Shown: in pieces, positions 12,501 to 25,700 of the stretch
How positions within the stretch are numbered: the stretch's first letter is position 1
Layout of the letters: each line of letters opens with the position of its first letter
Assembly (NCBI RefSeq): GCF_958295425.1
Contig: NC_081151.1
Span: 12,198,606-12,262,605 of the forward strand
Direction of reading: 5' to 3'
DNA: 64,000 nucleotides
Source of the DNA: Solea solea
Lineage: Eukaryota; Chordata; Actinopteri; Pleuronectiformes; Soleidae
Notes under the pieces: model-generated
Database searches by the model: none
What the model was told of the DNA's origin: nothing
What the model saw: only the letters and a program-made list of their open reading frames with translations
Translations under genes and position numbers: made by a program

Positions 12501-15500
12501 TGTCAGGGATAATCTTTCTCTTCCTGTTTTTTTAAATCATTTTGTTTGCAGTTTCCCGCAAACGCAAGAAGAAGAACTGGGAAGACGAGGACTACTACGA
12601 CAGTGATGATGACACCTTCCTGGATCGAACAGGCACCGTGGAGAGGAAGAGGCAGGAGCGAATGAAAAAGGCTGGAAAGATTTCGGAGCGGCCTGAGACC
12701 TATGAGTCATTGGTAAACTGGCAGCTTTTTCCACAAGAATATTTAGTTTGGTCTTAGAGAGACAGGAATGTGAGAAAACAGGGAATGGAACATGTTACCT
12801 ATTGTTCAATGTGGCTTGGTTTGGTTAGATTCTGGTCCCCTGGGTCAAAAAGCGATTCAATGCATAGGGCTGCTAATGTAATGTATTTAAGCTTAATTTG
12901 CACAAGTATCCTGGGTATAACGTGAAGGGATGTGAGGGTATGACCTACCTTGGCTCACTTGTAATCCTAAAACTGAAGCCCTAGTCTTTTTTTTTCACTA
13001 CACTTTACAGAAGAACAATAAACTTTCAAAAATAAATACTCAAAACCTCATATTTGAAGAAACAATATCCAAATTGTAATCCTCTACAGCAGCCATGCCC
13101 ATGCTTGAGATCCTCTGAGGCCCGCTCAAACCTTTAATTATGATCAACACATGAGACTAGCATCATTAATATATAGATATATACATTCATGTACTGTATA
13201 TATCATTGTTTTCATGTGAACATGGGGATACAAAAATTAATTACAGATTAATAATCAGTCCACTTTTGAATCATGCCTTCAAACACATGAATGTGATGCA
13301 CATATTTAAGTCATCACAGCTTGGACTCGGTGTAATATTTGAGGTGTTTAGCAGGCCTTTGCATACCAGACGCGTCGCAAATACGCACCCTCGCATTAAT
13401 ATCAAGTGCGATGCAAAGAAAAGACAGACTCATCACTGAGTGATGTCAATGTGGTGCTGATTTTACAAATACGGTGACACCTGCTGTACTAGGTCACGAA
13501 AAAAACAACACATTTAAATGCCATGGCTTGATTTTATTAAGTATTTCTTACAATCTATCATATGTACTGTATTTTTACGGCAATTTAAATCTTAATTACA
13601 AAACCCACCTGCAGCGAGACACAATATATAGATTTATTCAAGGAAAGTGCAATTTTCTGTTTTTCACAAAAAATATGGCCAGTTTACCTACTTGAAATAC
13701 TTAGAAATGGGGGGTTAAAAAGATCGGAAACATTACTGTATGTAGCATTATATTGTGAATTGTGAAACGCTGTTTGTCACTTTTATTAAAAGTTGGTACA
13801 CGTGTAAAACGTTTACACAACTGCTGAATAGCAGGGCTAATGTTTACTTTGGTGGCTGCCTTGGCAGCATTGGCATCAGCACCTCCTGTAGAACAGACTA
13901 TGTAGCAACAACATGTTGTTTTGTTGCACTAACAACAGTAAACATACATATGGTGACACAAATGACACTCCTCCACCTTTATAACAACAAACATATTAAC
14001 GTAACATGCACTTGTACTATAATGTAAATCACTATGTTGTATATGCAGGTGGCCAAACTGTCCGAGGTGGAGAAGGAGCTGGAAGAAACCCAGAAAAAGC
14101 TAAATGCTGGAAGGGGAGGTGAGTCACAGTCACCTGAGTTTTGGCTTGTCTGCATCCCATCCATTATTCATTCACGCTTCATCCCTTCTGTCAGACTCTT
14201 CTGGCTCTTCTAAGGAGGACTCGCTGGATGCCTTTATGACCGCAGTGAAAAGCGAGGCGGCGATGGACGCAGTGGAGCGCAGGAGGCTTCACGTCCACGT
14301 CGCCGACTTGCGCAAAGACGCCCAGCGACTCCGCAAGCTGGTGGAGCTCACGCGGCCCGCGCAGATGCCATCGCTTCTACCGAGGTGAGGGACAGAACCA
14401 ACGTCAATGTGGATTCTCTGATTCAAGAGGGAAATGTGAAATTGGGGACATTGATTCAGAGTCAAACAGCTGAATCTAACAAGCAGGGAGAACTGCCTTT
14501 TTATGGAGTTCTGGTTCCTGATTGGATAGTGTTGATGTCTGATGTAAACCTTTCTCCTAGATTTACCGTCAGACCTTTGAAGCCTCATTTTTACATAGCG
14601 TTGTGTCATGTCCGCGTTTAACGCACATATTTCTGTACAGATGAGATGCCACGTTAGTCTGGTTTTAAGGAATACAACCAATAATGTTAATGAAATGCAC
14701 AGCAGTTAATTTTTTTGCTAACCTCATTTGACACAAATTGCATATGGTCAGTTTGAAATCCACTGCAGATGTTTTCAATTGATTTTTTTCAATGAATGAG
14801 GCAAATTCTTGACAAATCCCAGAAAGGAGGAGTACTGCAAAACATCACAAAGGTTGCCATAGTAATAATAACTCTTTATTATATTCAACACAGATTTTAA
14901 CTCGTTCATTTCACTGACAGCAGCTTTTACTGTTGGATTTCATGCAGAAGTCTCTTTATATTTGATCACATGTAAACACTGATGAGATACGCTGCTGTGT
15001 GTTGACGTAGTGGCTCGGAGGCCGAGAAGCCGAAGAAGACCTTACCACTGTTTGGAGCCATGAAGGGAGGAAGCAAATTCAAACTGAAGACCGGTACCAT
15101 CGGGGTCAGTGTAGTTTCTTATGTCCATCAAATAATGTGACACATAAAAGGATCTCCTCCTGCCTCTTGTCTCTCTGCTCATGATGCTTCTCCTCGTGTC
15201 TTCAGAAGTTGCCTCCTAAGCGGCCCAACCTGCCCGCGGAGCTCTTCAACATGAAAGAAGTTCCACCTGGCGAAGAAGAAGAGGAAGAGGAGGAAGAAAG
15301 AGACGAAGAGGCAGAGGAAAACGAGGATAAAGACGATCTGCTGTGTCCAAGCTCCCAGGCGTCCAATGATGAAGAGTCTAGTGCAGCTAAGTGTGAAGAG
15401 AGCACGTCGTCCAAGCAGCAAAGAGAGGAAGGACAGTCCAGTGAGAGGAAAGGTAACAAGACACAAGTGTTTATGACTAAGTAGGAACTATTCTGAGCTT

Positions 15501-18500
15501 ATTCTGAGTTTCATTAGAAATGATTATGTCTTGTTGTAATAATAATTATGATAATGTGTTTTAAAGCCACTAGGTGGCAGTATATCCTCTGTACATAGTA
15601 TGTGCTTTATATACAAGCAGTGTAAACATCAAATTGCAGCTTTCCCATGTTTTATTTATCACAGGATTGGTTGTTTGATTTAAAGGGGAGTTTTTTGAAC
15701 GTGGTTGTATGAGGTGCTGACACTTAGCCAGCACTGACTGTGCTGTGTGTGCACCCACTGCTCCTAGAACCCACATAAGAAAAGATATGGGCAGCCTTTT
15801 ATCTCTGGAAATGGAACTTTGTGGCACTTTGTGGCACAAATGTTCTGTATGGACTTCGGTGCAGGGAGTGAGCTTCAGCTTTGTGTTGCAGAAGTCCATC
15901 TAACAGGGAGATAAAGCGTACGTTTTATGATGTTGTAGCCTTAAGCAGGAGTAGATTTTAATCAGGGGAGCCTTTTGATAAATGGCTAATGTCAGTTTTT
16001 CCATGTATTCCTTTGTTTTCAGTGCAGACAGTGTCCATGTCTCATGATCATGGTTAAAAAAACAAACAAAAAAACCGAGCTATCCCTTTAATGGTCGGTG
16101 CACATTCCAGTGTACATAACTGTACTCTTTTGTTTGCTTGTATGATTTAATGTCAGCGCACAGCCACAAATCCAGAAAAGGTGGAGACTGTGCTAAAGCG
16201 GTGGAACAAGAACCTGAACACCAGAGCAACAAGGCTACAGTCACATCCAGTCTAAGTGTGTAATGTTTTTCATTGTTGTCACTATAAAAAAAAAATTCAA
16301 ATCAGTTGATATTTATAATGATCCGAGTAAAATGTTACAGACACTAAGTAACCAAGACTAACTAAGAAAAAGTTCATCAAGTTCTTAATACACAGGAAAC
16401 ATCAAAGACTTGTTTAAAAACAAACCATTTCACAAATTTGAGTCAAAACATTCACAGCAAGTACGTGTTGTGTCTCAAAGTGTGTGCGAACAAGATTGTA
16501 TCGATGAATATTGAGTATTGTTTTTTGTGGTTTTTAATTGAAGTTTGTTGTCCTGTCTCTAATGTGTCGCACTTGCCTGTTCACAGAGTCCAAAGCAGCT
16601 GAGCCCAGTCCCAAAAACAAGAAGAGAGTGATGGGTCCCAGCAAGGTGCTTCCTTACTCACACTAACACTGAATCGAATTGTACATTTACATGACTACAA
16701 AAAAACAAAACACTAATGCCCGGATCAGACTTCACAAATTCAGGCCGATTTACAAGCGATTTGCTCGTGACCGACTGACACATTTCCAGTGTCTGACCGA
16801 ATTATGAACGTCTGCGAAGTCCAGCATTTTAGAATCTTTTTTCAAAAGGATTTACCTGCCTAGTCTGCAGTAGCATAACAGAGTGCTCTGACACGGCGTA
16901 ACATACAGACAGAAACATCGACTGTACACATCACTTACCTCAAGTTCTCTCTGAAGGACAGACAGTCCATAATAATCTTTTTTTGGTAGCTTTGGTAGCC
17001 ATGATTGACAACTACTTGCCCCGACCCCTTCTGATGACCAATGAACTTATGTATTGTCGTGAACGTTGATTGGTCGTGGGCATAACTTTAATGTCCCCTG
17101 AACAAGACACTACAAGAATCCGTGCCACTGTAATTGATAATCTTGACATGGACATGGTGAAAGACAAATATATAGTGTAGTCTGATCCCGGCATAAAATA
17201 GGCCCTTTAAAATACTTGTAAACATGTTAGTCCGACTGCAATGGTAGTAAATTGAATTTCTCAGTCAGAGGTGAAATACTAGAACACATGTACCTTCAGT
17301 CTGGGTGCTTTGTGAAGAGACTGCTACACAATAATATAGATCATAAAATAATAATAAGACAACAGAGACACCTGTGGAGGATAAAGTGGTGGATGGTGGA
17401 TGGATGGAAGTTGAAAGGGGTGTATCACCGCCTAGTGGAGTGGAGGTGGAAGCACTCCACTCACGAATGAAATGTTTCCCCACTTGTGCTTGTATACTGG
17501 GACAAGGAGCGTAGACGTAGAGTTCTTTTAAATCAATTCTGAATCTTTTTACTTTTTATCTTAGCACATGATCCTATAACAGGCTTGTTGTAAGTTGTAG
17601 TTTTTATTGTAACATTATTTAATTCTTTTTTTCTCACTATGTTTTTCATATATTTATATTTTAGCCGCCTGATTTTGTAGTTTCAAACCTTGTGAAGCAC
17701 TTTATATCTATATCTATATCTATAGATATATAGATATATGTATATATATATATCTATAATTACATATATACATACATATACATATATATGTATATATATA
17801 TATATATATATATAATTATTATTACTATTATACTATCAGATCTTTCATACCTGGTATTAACATCTGCCTTTAGTGATCTGATCACAAATGTTTAGCCCTC
17901 AGTTAAGGTGCAAACACACCCAAGTGCATCCTGAACAGCCTTAAACGTGACCTCTGACCTGTTGTAGTTACAGAGGACTCAAAGTGAGCACCTGTTTGCA
18001 CAACTGTGGCAAAGTCTTTTTTACACATTTCAGGGCTCATATGATCCACAATATTAACACAGGTCACTGTGTGACTTTCCTTTTTTTCTCAAGGTTAAAT
18101 ATTTAATGCGTAGAGAGTCGATTCTTTTCAGCCAGAATCATCAAAAACACCTTGAAAAGAAACGTGTTGTGTGTATTTCCATAGAGAGGAGAGGAAGTGA
18201 GATTCAATAGCGTGTGGATGAATTCACGATGCATGTAAACATCGGCTGTGGACAGTCGTTCTTCAGTTCATCCCCTTGGGATTCGATCACGCCAGCATTA
18301 ATACCAGGTTTGAAATGTGACACAAACTGAGTTTCATGGTCTCATGTCATGGTTTTGTCTCCACAGCCACCAGCGCAGCTCTCAGGACAGTATCCAGAGG
18401 ACGACCCTGATTATTCTGTGTGGCTTCCTCCGACAGGTAAACTTTGCTCGAATTGGCTTTAAAACGTGGATAATCTCTGAAATCCAGACATGTCTGGAGA

Positions 18501-19659
18501 CTAGATGAATGCTTTAATGATGACAGCTGGACCCCACTTGAGTTCTGTTCCCATACTTCTACAACAAAGAAATACTCTTCTAATTGACATTGATGGATTG
18601 GGTGCCGCTCAGTTCAGGAATGTAGGGCGGAGCTATTATTTAATGTGATTGTGAGAGGATGTAAACAGGTCCTCATGGTCCATTTGTGAAGCCATTTTCA
18701 TTGTTCGCCGAGGAATGCAGATCAAAGTTGCTTCAAAATGCGATAAGATAAGCTGAGACTTTGAAATGGCTGCCAGGTTGGGTTTGGATTCAGTCTCGGG
18801 ACTAAACGATCTCAGTGCCATAATCAGATTAATAATGAGCCCACGAAAACACGCGAGTCAGCAGAGAATCTGGATCTATTCCAGTGACCTCCTCTGTCAC
18901 CTGCCGCCTGAGTGCAACAGGCTGCACGTGACAATAACAGGAAATTAGATAACAATTAATGTGCTCTATTATTTTAACTTGACAATGCCAAAAAATATGG
19001 ATCTTGTGTGTGTGTAATTATTCTTACTTTCCTCTAATTATTGTCTAATTACATGGAACTTTTTTTTTTTCTAGTAATGTCAACATCAGGGTTGATTGCT
19101 CCTTCTATGTGATTTTTTTAAAACATTGACAGTAGGTTGCTGATTGGTTTGTTTTCCTCACGCTATGAACTGTGGGTAGAAATCTACGGGCACATTATGG
19201 CCTAAATCCTTTCCTAACCTATGTACCTTAATCTTGATGGAGAACTGGATGGAATTTACACATAAGGGTTTCAGGAAACGGGTGGAAAGTGAGTTTGACT
19301 GCACTTGGTCTACATTCAGCTTTTTCATTTGAAAATGGTGTTTTCAGATAAAAAAAAAGACCTGCAGTGGGTTTTCTGCCTCTCTTTGGTTGCATCCTTC
19401 ATCTTTAAAACGGGCTCTGTCAAGCAAAACTATCACACTCACTCTTGATGAAGATTCATAGTGACACTTAGTGGCACATTGGGATTATATCTTTGTGTCT
19501 GTGGCTTTTCAGCCCTCTTCAGATAATACTTTTTTTTATTCATAATATTATTTTTTATTCTTCATTTTTTTAATAAAACCTGCATCTGTGTTCTTTCCTT
19601 TGCTCGTAGGTCAGAGTGGAGACGGACGCACGCACCTCAATGACAAGTACGGCTACTGA
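9534..19659 (+). CDS. slc4a1ap: Kanadaptin (SLC4A1AP), FHA-domain protein
   Basis: Fourteen coding exons: 9534-10361, 10872-11082, 11210-11338, 12168-12228, 12303-12442, 12552-12712, 14049-14118, 14195-14384, 15011-15104, 15206-15452, 16157-16255, 16587-16645, 18367-18436 and 19610-19659. All are GT-AG and in phase: 2,409 nt, 802 aa (human about 796). The start was chosen as the ATG in a strong Kozak context (accATGG). The FHA domain spans about residues 165-276, with [20 protein letters not shown] and the DLGSTHGT core. A degenerate dsRNA-binding-like segment lies near 411-455 ([14 protein letters not shown]). Then come [19 protein letters not shown], a Glu run near 650, [18 protein letters not shown] and the invariant C-terminus [14 protein letters not shown]. 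The protein was first described as a kidney anion-exchanger adaptor; later work reports mainly nuclear localisation, so its role is unsettled. FHA domains bind phosphothreonine. Confidence 0.97.
10500..10620 (+). repeat. 3' tail of a common fish retroposon, in slc4a1ap intron 1
   Basis: The run around ctctgagtggtcatcaagac, followed by tagaaaagctctatataaa, matches the widespread teleost retroposon tail that ends in an agcgctatataaa-like segment and a short A-rich end. Only the tail is recognisable. Confidence 0.5.
15760..15900 (-). repeat. Foldback-family repeat, half copy, in slc4a1ap intron 10
   Basis: The reverse complement contains gctcactccctgcaccgaag directly followed by tccatacagaac, matching the arm of the family seen at 20,566, 55,831, 58,125 and 59,405. 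Confidence 0.5.
16717..17193. mobile_element. PIF/Harbinger-like MITE in slc4a1ap intron 12
   Basis: The left end is TGCCCGGATCAGACTTCAC; the right end, reverse-complemented, is TGCCGGGATCAGACTACAC (two mismatches in 19). TAA lies immediately outside both ends (16,714-16,716 and 17,194-17,196), matching the 3-bp TWA target duplication of PIF/Harbinger elements. The length is 477 bp with no open frame of note, so it is non-autonomous. The superfamily call rests on the TAA duplication and remains an inference. Confidence 0.75.
17370..17425. repeat. Fragment of a teleost LINE-type 3' tail
   Basis: Contains tgtggaggataaagtggtgg followed by atggatggatgg-like units. The same motif recurs in complete form at 52,345-52,460 and, reverse-complemented, at 49,080-49,255. 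Confidence 0.5.
17701..17817. repeat. Low-complexity TA/TATC tract
   Basis: Alternating tatc, taga and tata units forming near-palindromic AT-rich sequence, in slc4a1ap intron 12. Confidence 0.9.
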
Positions 19660-20545
19660 GGGGGGAAAACACGCGGAGGCTCTTCAGTCTTCTCTTCACT
19701 TTTATACCTGGAACACGGAGCCCGTGTCTCTCCTTCAGCTCCGTGGTTCCAGTCCCTCTTGAGTGTAGATCACCTGAGAAGAGCCTGGAGCTCCAGAGAT
19801 AAAACTGTTGTGATATTTGCTTTAGCAGACTGTAATAAACAAAATAAGCCCATTTTTGTGATTCACACTAAAGCAGCCCTCACAGCCCTGGCTCTCTCTG
19901 TGTGGTCACCCTGCTCGCACTTGACTAAGAGATTATTGTCGCACCTGATTTATGTCCCTTTTTTTTTTTTTTTTTTTTTTTAATAAAGCAAAACAACAAT
20001 CCAAAAAAAAGGCCTGAATTTGGTATAATCCAGGAGAGAGTGGAAGGTTACAGAGCAGGACATTCAGTTTTATGGTCTTTGTCTGCTCCCTCTTGCATTT
20101 GAATCCACCTGACATCCAATCTGTGTCCCTCCTCTGTTTGGCCTCAGTCAATTGCTGGCATAACCTTTTTTTTTCTCCAAAGGAGAGCATGTAGCAGGGA
20201 GAGAGAAAGAGGGAGAGCAGCTTTTCTGACCATCTGGACTCTTGGATGGATTACTGGATGAAATGCAAGCTGATAATGACTCAAGCTAAGTGGAGTGTGT
20301 GTGTGTGTTTTACACTAACACACACAAACCCTCTCAAAGTTCTCTTTTTAACGCGATTGTCTTCATGAGGGAGCCAGCTCTTGGTGTGTTTGCCTGTGTA
20401 GGATATACTTTGCTCAGTTAAATCTGACTCGACGCTGTTCTCTTGCTTGGCTTCCATACTGTCCGCTTTATTTCCCCGTGTCTCTTAAAGTAAAAGTGTA
20501 TTTTGTTATATAAGTGTACAATAAAAAATGTCTGTAAATATGAGT
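19660..20545 (+). other. slc4a1ap: slc4a1ap 3' UTR with three AATAAA signals
   Basis: AATAAA occurs at 19,834, 19,982 (after a T run of about 22) and 20,520. The last is followed by a GT-rich stretch as expected downstream of a cleavage site, so it is the best candidate for the main 3' end. This is inferred from motifs only; alternative polyadenylation is plausible. Confidence 0.45.
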
Positions 20546-20565
20546 GGTTTCCTGTGACTCAGTGA

Positions 20566-20838
20566 AAGGTTTGTAAACTGCTGACTCTTCTGCACTAAGG
20601 TCCATTGACAAAAATCAGCATTTTTACCTTATGGGGGACTCAGGGGATTTTAATCTACTGCTGCTTTGATTGTTAAGTTTGTGTCACTTGAAACTGAAAC
20701 TGAACGAAGCATTTCAAACACCATAGTCAAAAAATAATACCTAATCATAGATGGAAGCAGCAATGGATCAACCGTTCCTGTGTGCTGTGAAGGGGAAGGA
20801 ACACTGATTTTCTCTATGGACTTTGGTGTATACATATA
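20566..20838. mobile_element. Foldback (inverted-repeat) element
   Basis: The left arm (20,571-20,628, containing ctgcactaaggtccattgac) and the reverse complement of the right arm (20,786-20,833, containing caccaaagtccatagagaaa) align over about 45 bp with moderate divergence, separated by about 160 bp. The arms match the other family members in this window, so this is a MITE-like foldback unit. Terminal duplications were not resolved. Confidence 0.6.
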
Positions 20839-20857
20839 TATATACATACATATATAT

Positions 20858-20893
<36 letters not shown>
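20830..20893 (+). repeat. (TA)n / (TACA)n microsatellite
   Basis: AT-rich alternating tract directly beside the foldback element. Confidence 0.9.
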
Positions 20894-20897
<4 letters not shown>

Positions 20898-21593
20898 AAA
20901 AAGTCACTTTCACTTCCGATTAGTTCAGGAAGTGAACCATTAGTTTATCAACTTCCTGCTTTCTCTCCACTGGCTTCCTGTGTGTTTTTTTAGCAATGTT
21001 TTTTTTGACATATTTTACTGCTTACGAGCCAGCTTGTAGTGACAGAAATAAAACCAATTTTACACACTTTTGCCTTTACATGTGATGAAGTTTATATAAA
21101 TATAGATACTGTACATACAGCTTAATATACTCCTCTCCATCCCATTCTTTTATTGGCTCTTACTTGGTTTTACATGATGTCGTCGTCCTCTTATGTGTCT
21201 TTTGTTTTCATTTTGTGTCTTCTTGTTTCTTCTCTTTCTGTCCATAAATCACCTGCATTTGCTTCGACTGTCCAAGCACTTGTGAAGTCAACGGTACAAA
21301 ATTATTACTATTATACTCAAGCAGAAACATCCATGTATAGTTACAAGAGCTAAAAGACACAAACCCATTAAATACTGTTCAGTACAACTTAACAAGATTA
21401 AAGATCTATTTCTGGTTTCACTAAAAACAGGAGTCCAGTGCCCCTATTTATATAAACTTACACCATAGCAAAAACTATGATGTGAAATAACAAATGGGTG
21501 ACAAAATAAAGGAAAATGACACATCAATTGTCCTAAAATGGCTGACACATGGAGCAAAACGAAAAGAAAACAAAAGTTACTTGGGTTTTTTCC

Positions 21594-21653
21594 TTTATTT
21601 TGTCAACTGAAAATGAATAATCCCCCGAACCAAGAGGCCACAGGGCGTTTATT
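21594..21653 (-). terminator. Candidate poly(A) signals of the 281-aa gene
   Basis: AATAAA occurs on the minus strand at 21,653-21,648 and 21,599-21,594, about 1.1 kb below the stop codon at 22,731. Another lies at 21,153-21,148. Which is used cannot be told from sequence. Confidence 0.35.
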
Positions 21654-22730
21654 GATTCATTTTGTGCAACAGTGGACAGAAATATGTTGCAATGTTACAT
21701 TCACTCCGGAGAAATGTTAGTTAAAGTGGTGACTTTGTGCTTGAACATGAGCTGAGAGCTATTTCATCGATAAACAACGCAAGAGGAATGTGATTGAAAG
21801 GCATTAAGAGATCGTCAGAAAGAAACAAAAACAAAAAAAAAACACTGGGATGTTTTATCTGTACCAGTGGTCCACTTCTACCTACGTAGTAAGGAGGTAA
21901 AAATATTAAATGGTACACTACACACAGTAGGCTATGCATAACACAGCACCAGTTGCACTAACTGAATGTGTAGCAAATCTTTCTCACAACTCCTTTTTAC
22001 TCCCGATAACTCTCTTTCTGCACAACAGTGGGATTTTCATGCATGCAAAGAGGATACAAGTACTTCAACTCTGAGCTGGACTAAAAGTGACACATTCATG
22101 AAGAGTCGTACATCATCATCAGAGGTCTATTAATCAGCTACAGTCATACATGTTTGTTACAGCTGGTCATCATGACCTGCGTATTCTATAACACTTGGTT
22201 TTTCAGACAGACTAATGCGACCACTGATACCAGACGATTCACCCCACCATGTTTAGTACATGAAGTTACTAAGAAACTCACAACATGTGCAGAATTCACA
22301 TGGAAGGAAGGAACCGTGGAATTATTTTGATTGTCTTACATGCATCATTTCCCTTTAGACCGGTCCAAGTTTTTCTCAAGTTTCACCCTCGGTTGACCTC
22401 GTGTTGCTGCTCTGGTCCACAGTCCATATTAAGTGACTTCCTCTCATCAAAGTATCCGTTCAGAGACACGTTTACACGTTTGCAAATACCTGAAGAATCC
22501 TTAGAAATGATGTGTGTGTTTGTTCTCCAAGATGTTCCAAAGGTCAAAGTGACGGCGTTACCTGAGTGTGCAATAGTTCGGCCATCAAACAAAAGTCTTT
22601 TCTAGTGGTCAGTCTCATAAGAGTCATTCCTTGGTCTTGCAGCATAAGCAACACACACAAAAAAAAGGTTTTTCCTGGGAATGAAGTAAAAGAGTAAAGA
22701 GAGAATGCTGTGGTGGTGGATGGATTTTTC

Positions 22731-25700
22731 TTAAGAGCAGGGAGGGTCCTCACATGTGGTCAGTGGACTGCAGGGAGGAACTGTGCTCAGGGAGCGGAAG
22801 GCGAAGATGGAGGGATCGTAAGTGTACCTGGGCGCGGGACGACTGCCGGTCAGATTCTGAGGACACAGAGGAAGAGACATGGACTTGTCAGGAGAGGACG
22901 TTTGTGTGCTATCACATGCAAAAGCTGAAGTCTACCTACTGAGCATTATGGCTCTGTTAGAAGGGATGAGCTGATACAATATTCAGTATCATTCTGATAC
23001 AAGTCTGTTAAGAAGCATCCTCTGGACACCTGATCCTGATCCCGCCTTTTTACAATTGAATAGCTGATACAGATTTAACAATCCAGCGCTTGCATTCAGT
23101 AAAATGAATAATATTCCTGACTGAAGTTTAGAGAGAAACCACTGAGAGCAGCTCTGTGTGTTTGTGTATTAAAATCATTATTAAAATGTGACCAAAATGA
23201 TGGAAATTGATGATTGCTGATGCCCCGATTGGCTCGATACAAAACCTGAGATTGGCATCCTGACGTCCCTAACTAACCGACTGGTTTCAGCAGGTTTTTT
23301 GATGACGACTGAAAGACCGCGAGTGGCCATGTCTATGAGAGCGTTAATATGTTACGTGAGTGATTTGAAAATGTTAAGTGTTTTATTTTAGCCTGCATTT
23401 CTCTCCTAATTTATAATTACGTTATTGTTATTTTTCTATGCAATTTTTTTCAAAGTGTTTCAGAGACATTGTAAAAGTTAAAAGCAGATTTTTATGATTA
23501 ATACAATAATATTGTGAATTCTGCTCGGGATTATTGTGACATTAAATTTTCCTATCGTCCTACATTTTGACAAAATGCAACCGATACATAACACCTGCTC
23601 CTGTTCTGGTCGAAGCTCCTGTGTCAAACACTAGGAAGTTGTGTTTTTTGTAATGTTACTAACAAGTTTGTGTTACATTACAACATGTCGTAACATAAGT
23701 AATGTTTGTTTTATCTGTTTCTCCATGTATCATATGTATTTCTTAGCAAGTAGAATCATTGTGACAAAACAATAAAAAATTTTATTAACATTTTGTTTTT
23801 TGTTTTTTTTGTATTGTGCTTTAACAAAAGGTAAGATTAAATGATTTCAGTATGATTTTACAACCATTTTGAGAGTTGGAAGCATATTTTTACAGTTACT
23901 ACAATCATATCATTAATCTCACTTATTATAGTCAGGATATTCATCACATGAAATGTTCCTGCCTGTACATGACAGTGAGGACGGCGACTGAGCATCAGAC
24001 GCTGATGGGAAAATGAGTGTGCCCCTTTAGAACATGAGACATTTTTCATTCACACTGCAGGTGCGATGACACAAATGCTTTTCCACTCACAGAACTCCAT
24101 GTAGCTCTGCAAGCCCTCAGTCTAAAATTAGCCCTGGTCATTTTCCTCCCTACAGGAAATAGCAGGAAATGACTTTGTTGGATTTGGCAATGAGGCAGCA
24201 CTTTCTCCACAGCTTGCTGAGGGGGAGTGAAGTTTGTGAGAGGGTGAACTGAGAAAGATTAGGACCCCGAGACAGAGTAACTGCAATTAGAAACTGATCC
24301 CATGGAATAAGTGTGTTTACATGGATGGCTGTATGTTCTCAGTGCCAAATGACTTAGACAGATGCATCCCTGTGACTGAATGATTCCATTCAGATGTTCA
24401 CTGTCACTGGAAAAGTACCAAGTGACATCACTGCAAACAAAAAAAAAAAAAAAAAAAGAAAAGCCTTGTTAATAATGCATGTGAAGCTACAGGTGTTGCT
24501 ATGACTTCGGAAGTCATCTTAAGGGATTCAGCAGTAGCAACTGAGCCACAGTAGCACGGCAACAATTCCCACCACCACTGTTTTATCGACCAATGTTGAT
24601 ACAGACATGCAAAAAGTGACTACAGTTAGGTTAAGATGTTCTCCATATGGAAGCTGTGAGTCTCTCCACTGCTGGGGAGAGTCATACATCAGGGTGGCTA
24701 CCTGTCCACAATGGCACTCCCCACAGAGCTGCTATATAGTTTGACAGACGGTCACAAGACCCTCAAATTGTGGATACAATAAAATCAAGTTCACTTCCTG
24801 GGTGTTTTTTTTTTTTTTTTTACCAGCAGCAACTTGACTAACAGCTGTGAATGAAAAGCTCTGTTTATGCTAGTTTCAGCTTCCTTTTTTTGGTCTGAAA
24901 ACAGAAATCCTTGCACTGACATTTCAGCGGTGGAGAAAATCCAGTGTATCCCCTCATCTGATCACAATCACTTATCAAATGAAAACAAAGCAGCAGGGAT
25001 AGGAAGGTAGGAAAAAGATGCTTTCACATCAGTGCCCAGGGACCCATGTCTATGTGTCTATATTCTTGCAAAACCAGAGGAAAAGAGTGCTGCTACTGCG
25101 AGGTTAACTTGAAAAAAAGAGCTAGTACTTATTGTAGCTTTGCTAACAAGAAATTGTGCTCTCCCAAAATGTCAGACCATTCCCTAAACATCTGTTCTCA
25201 TGCAGAGACCACGTTTGTCCTTCAGTTGCATCTAAGCCGTGTAGTTTACCTCAATCAAAAATCAGAGGGCCATGCGGAACCGTTTCCTTCTTTTCCATAT
25301 CTGCCTGCACCATTACCCTCACCTCAATCAATCTTCACCCTCCACTCCGCTCAATCTTTGCGATGGTTGAAACCAGACGCCATCACTGTCACATCGTACA
25401 GCCTGGGAAGCTCTCACCACTCTCCTGTTCACCTCCAACCCCAAGGAAGTAAGGCTTCAGCAGTAGCAACAGCAGCCACAGCTATGTTTTCCTACTGCCC
25501 CCCCTCTGTAATACACAAACACAACCAACACAATTTCAAACTCCCCAACTCTCCTAACAACTCCCATGCTTGAATGCTTGAGTCTCAAAGCCAGGGCCCC
25601 ATCCAGATCCAGTGTCTCTTTTGGATCCCAGCCAGGAAATTTGAGGTTCAGTGATAAAAGGGGAATAAAGAGATAGAGGGAGGACAGTACAGCAGAGAAA

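Larger units (their letters stand above)
19660..22730. other. Tail-to-tail intergenic segment
   Basis: Separates the stop codons of slc4a1ap (plus) and the 281-aa gene (minus). It holds both 3' UTRs, a foldback element and an AT microsatellite. No other coding exon was found. Confidence 0.6.

Noticed and set aside
19660..22730. mrpl33, the neighbour of slc4a1ap in human
   Set aside because: I looked for its small conserved frame downstream of slc4a1ap and did not find it; synteny is broken at this point.
25046..25573. Plus-strand open frame of 175 codons
   Set aside because: Ser/Pro/His-rich, no recognisable domain, overlapped by a frame on the other strand, inside an intron; looks like chance in pyrimidine-rich sequence.
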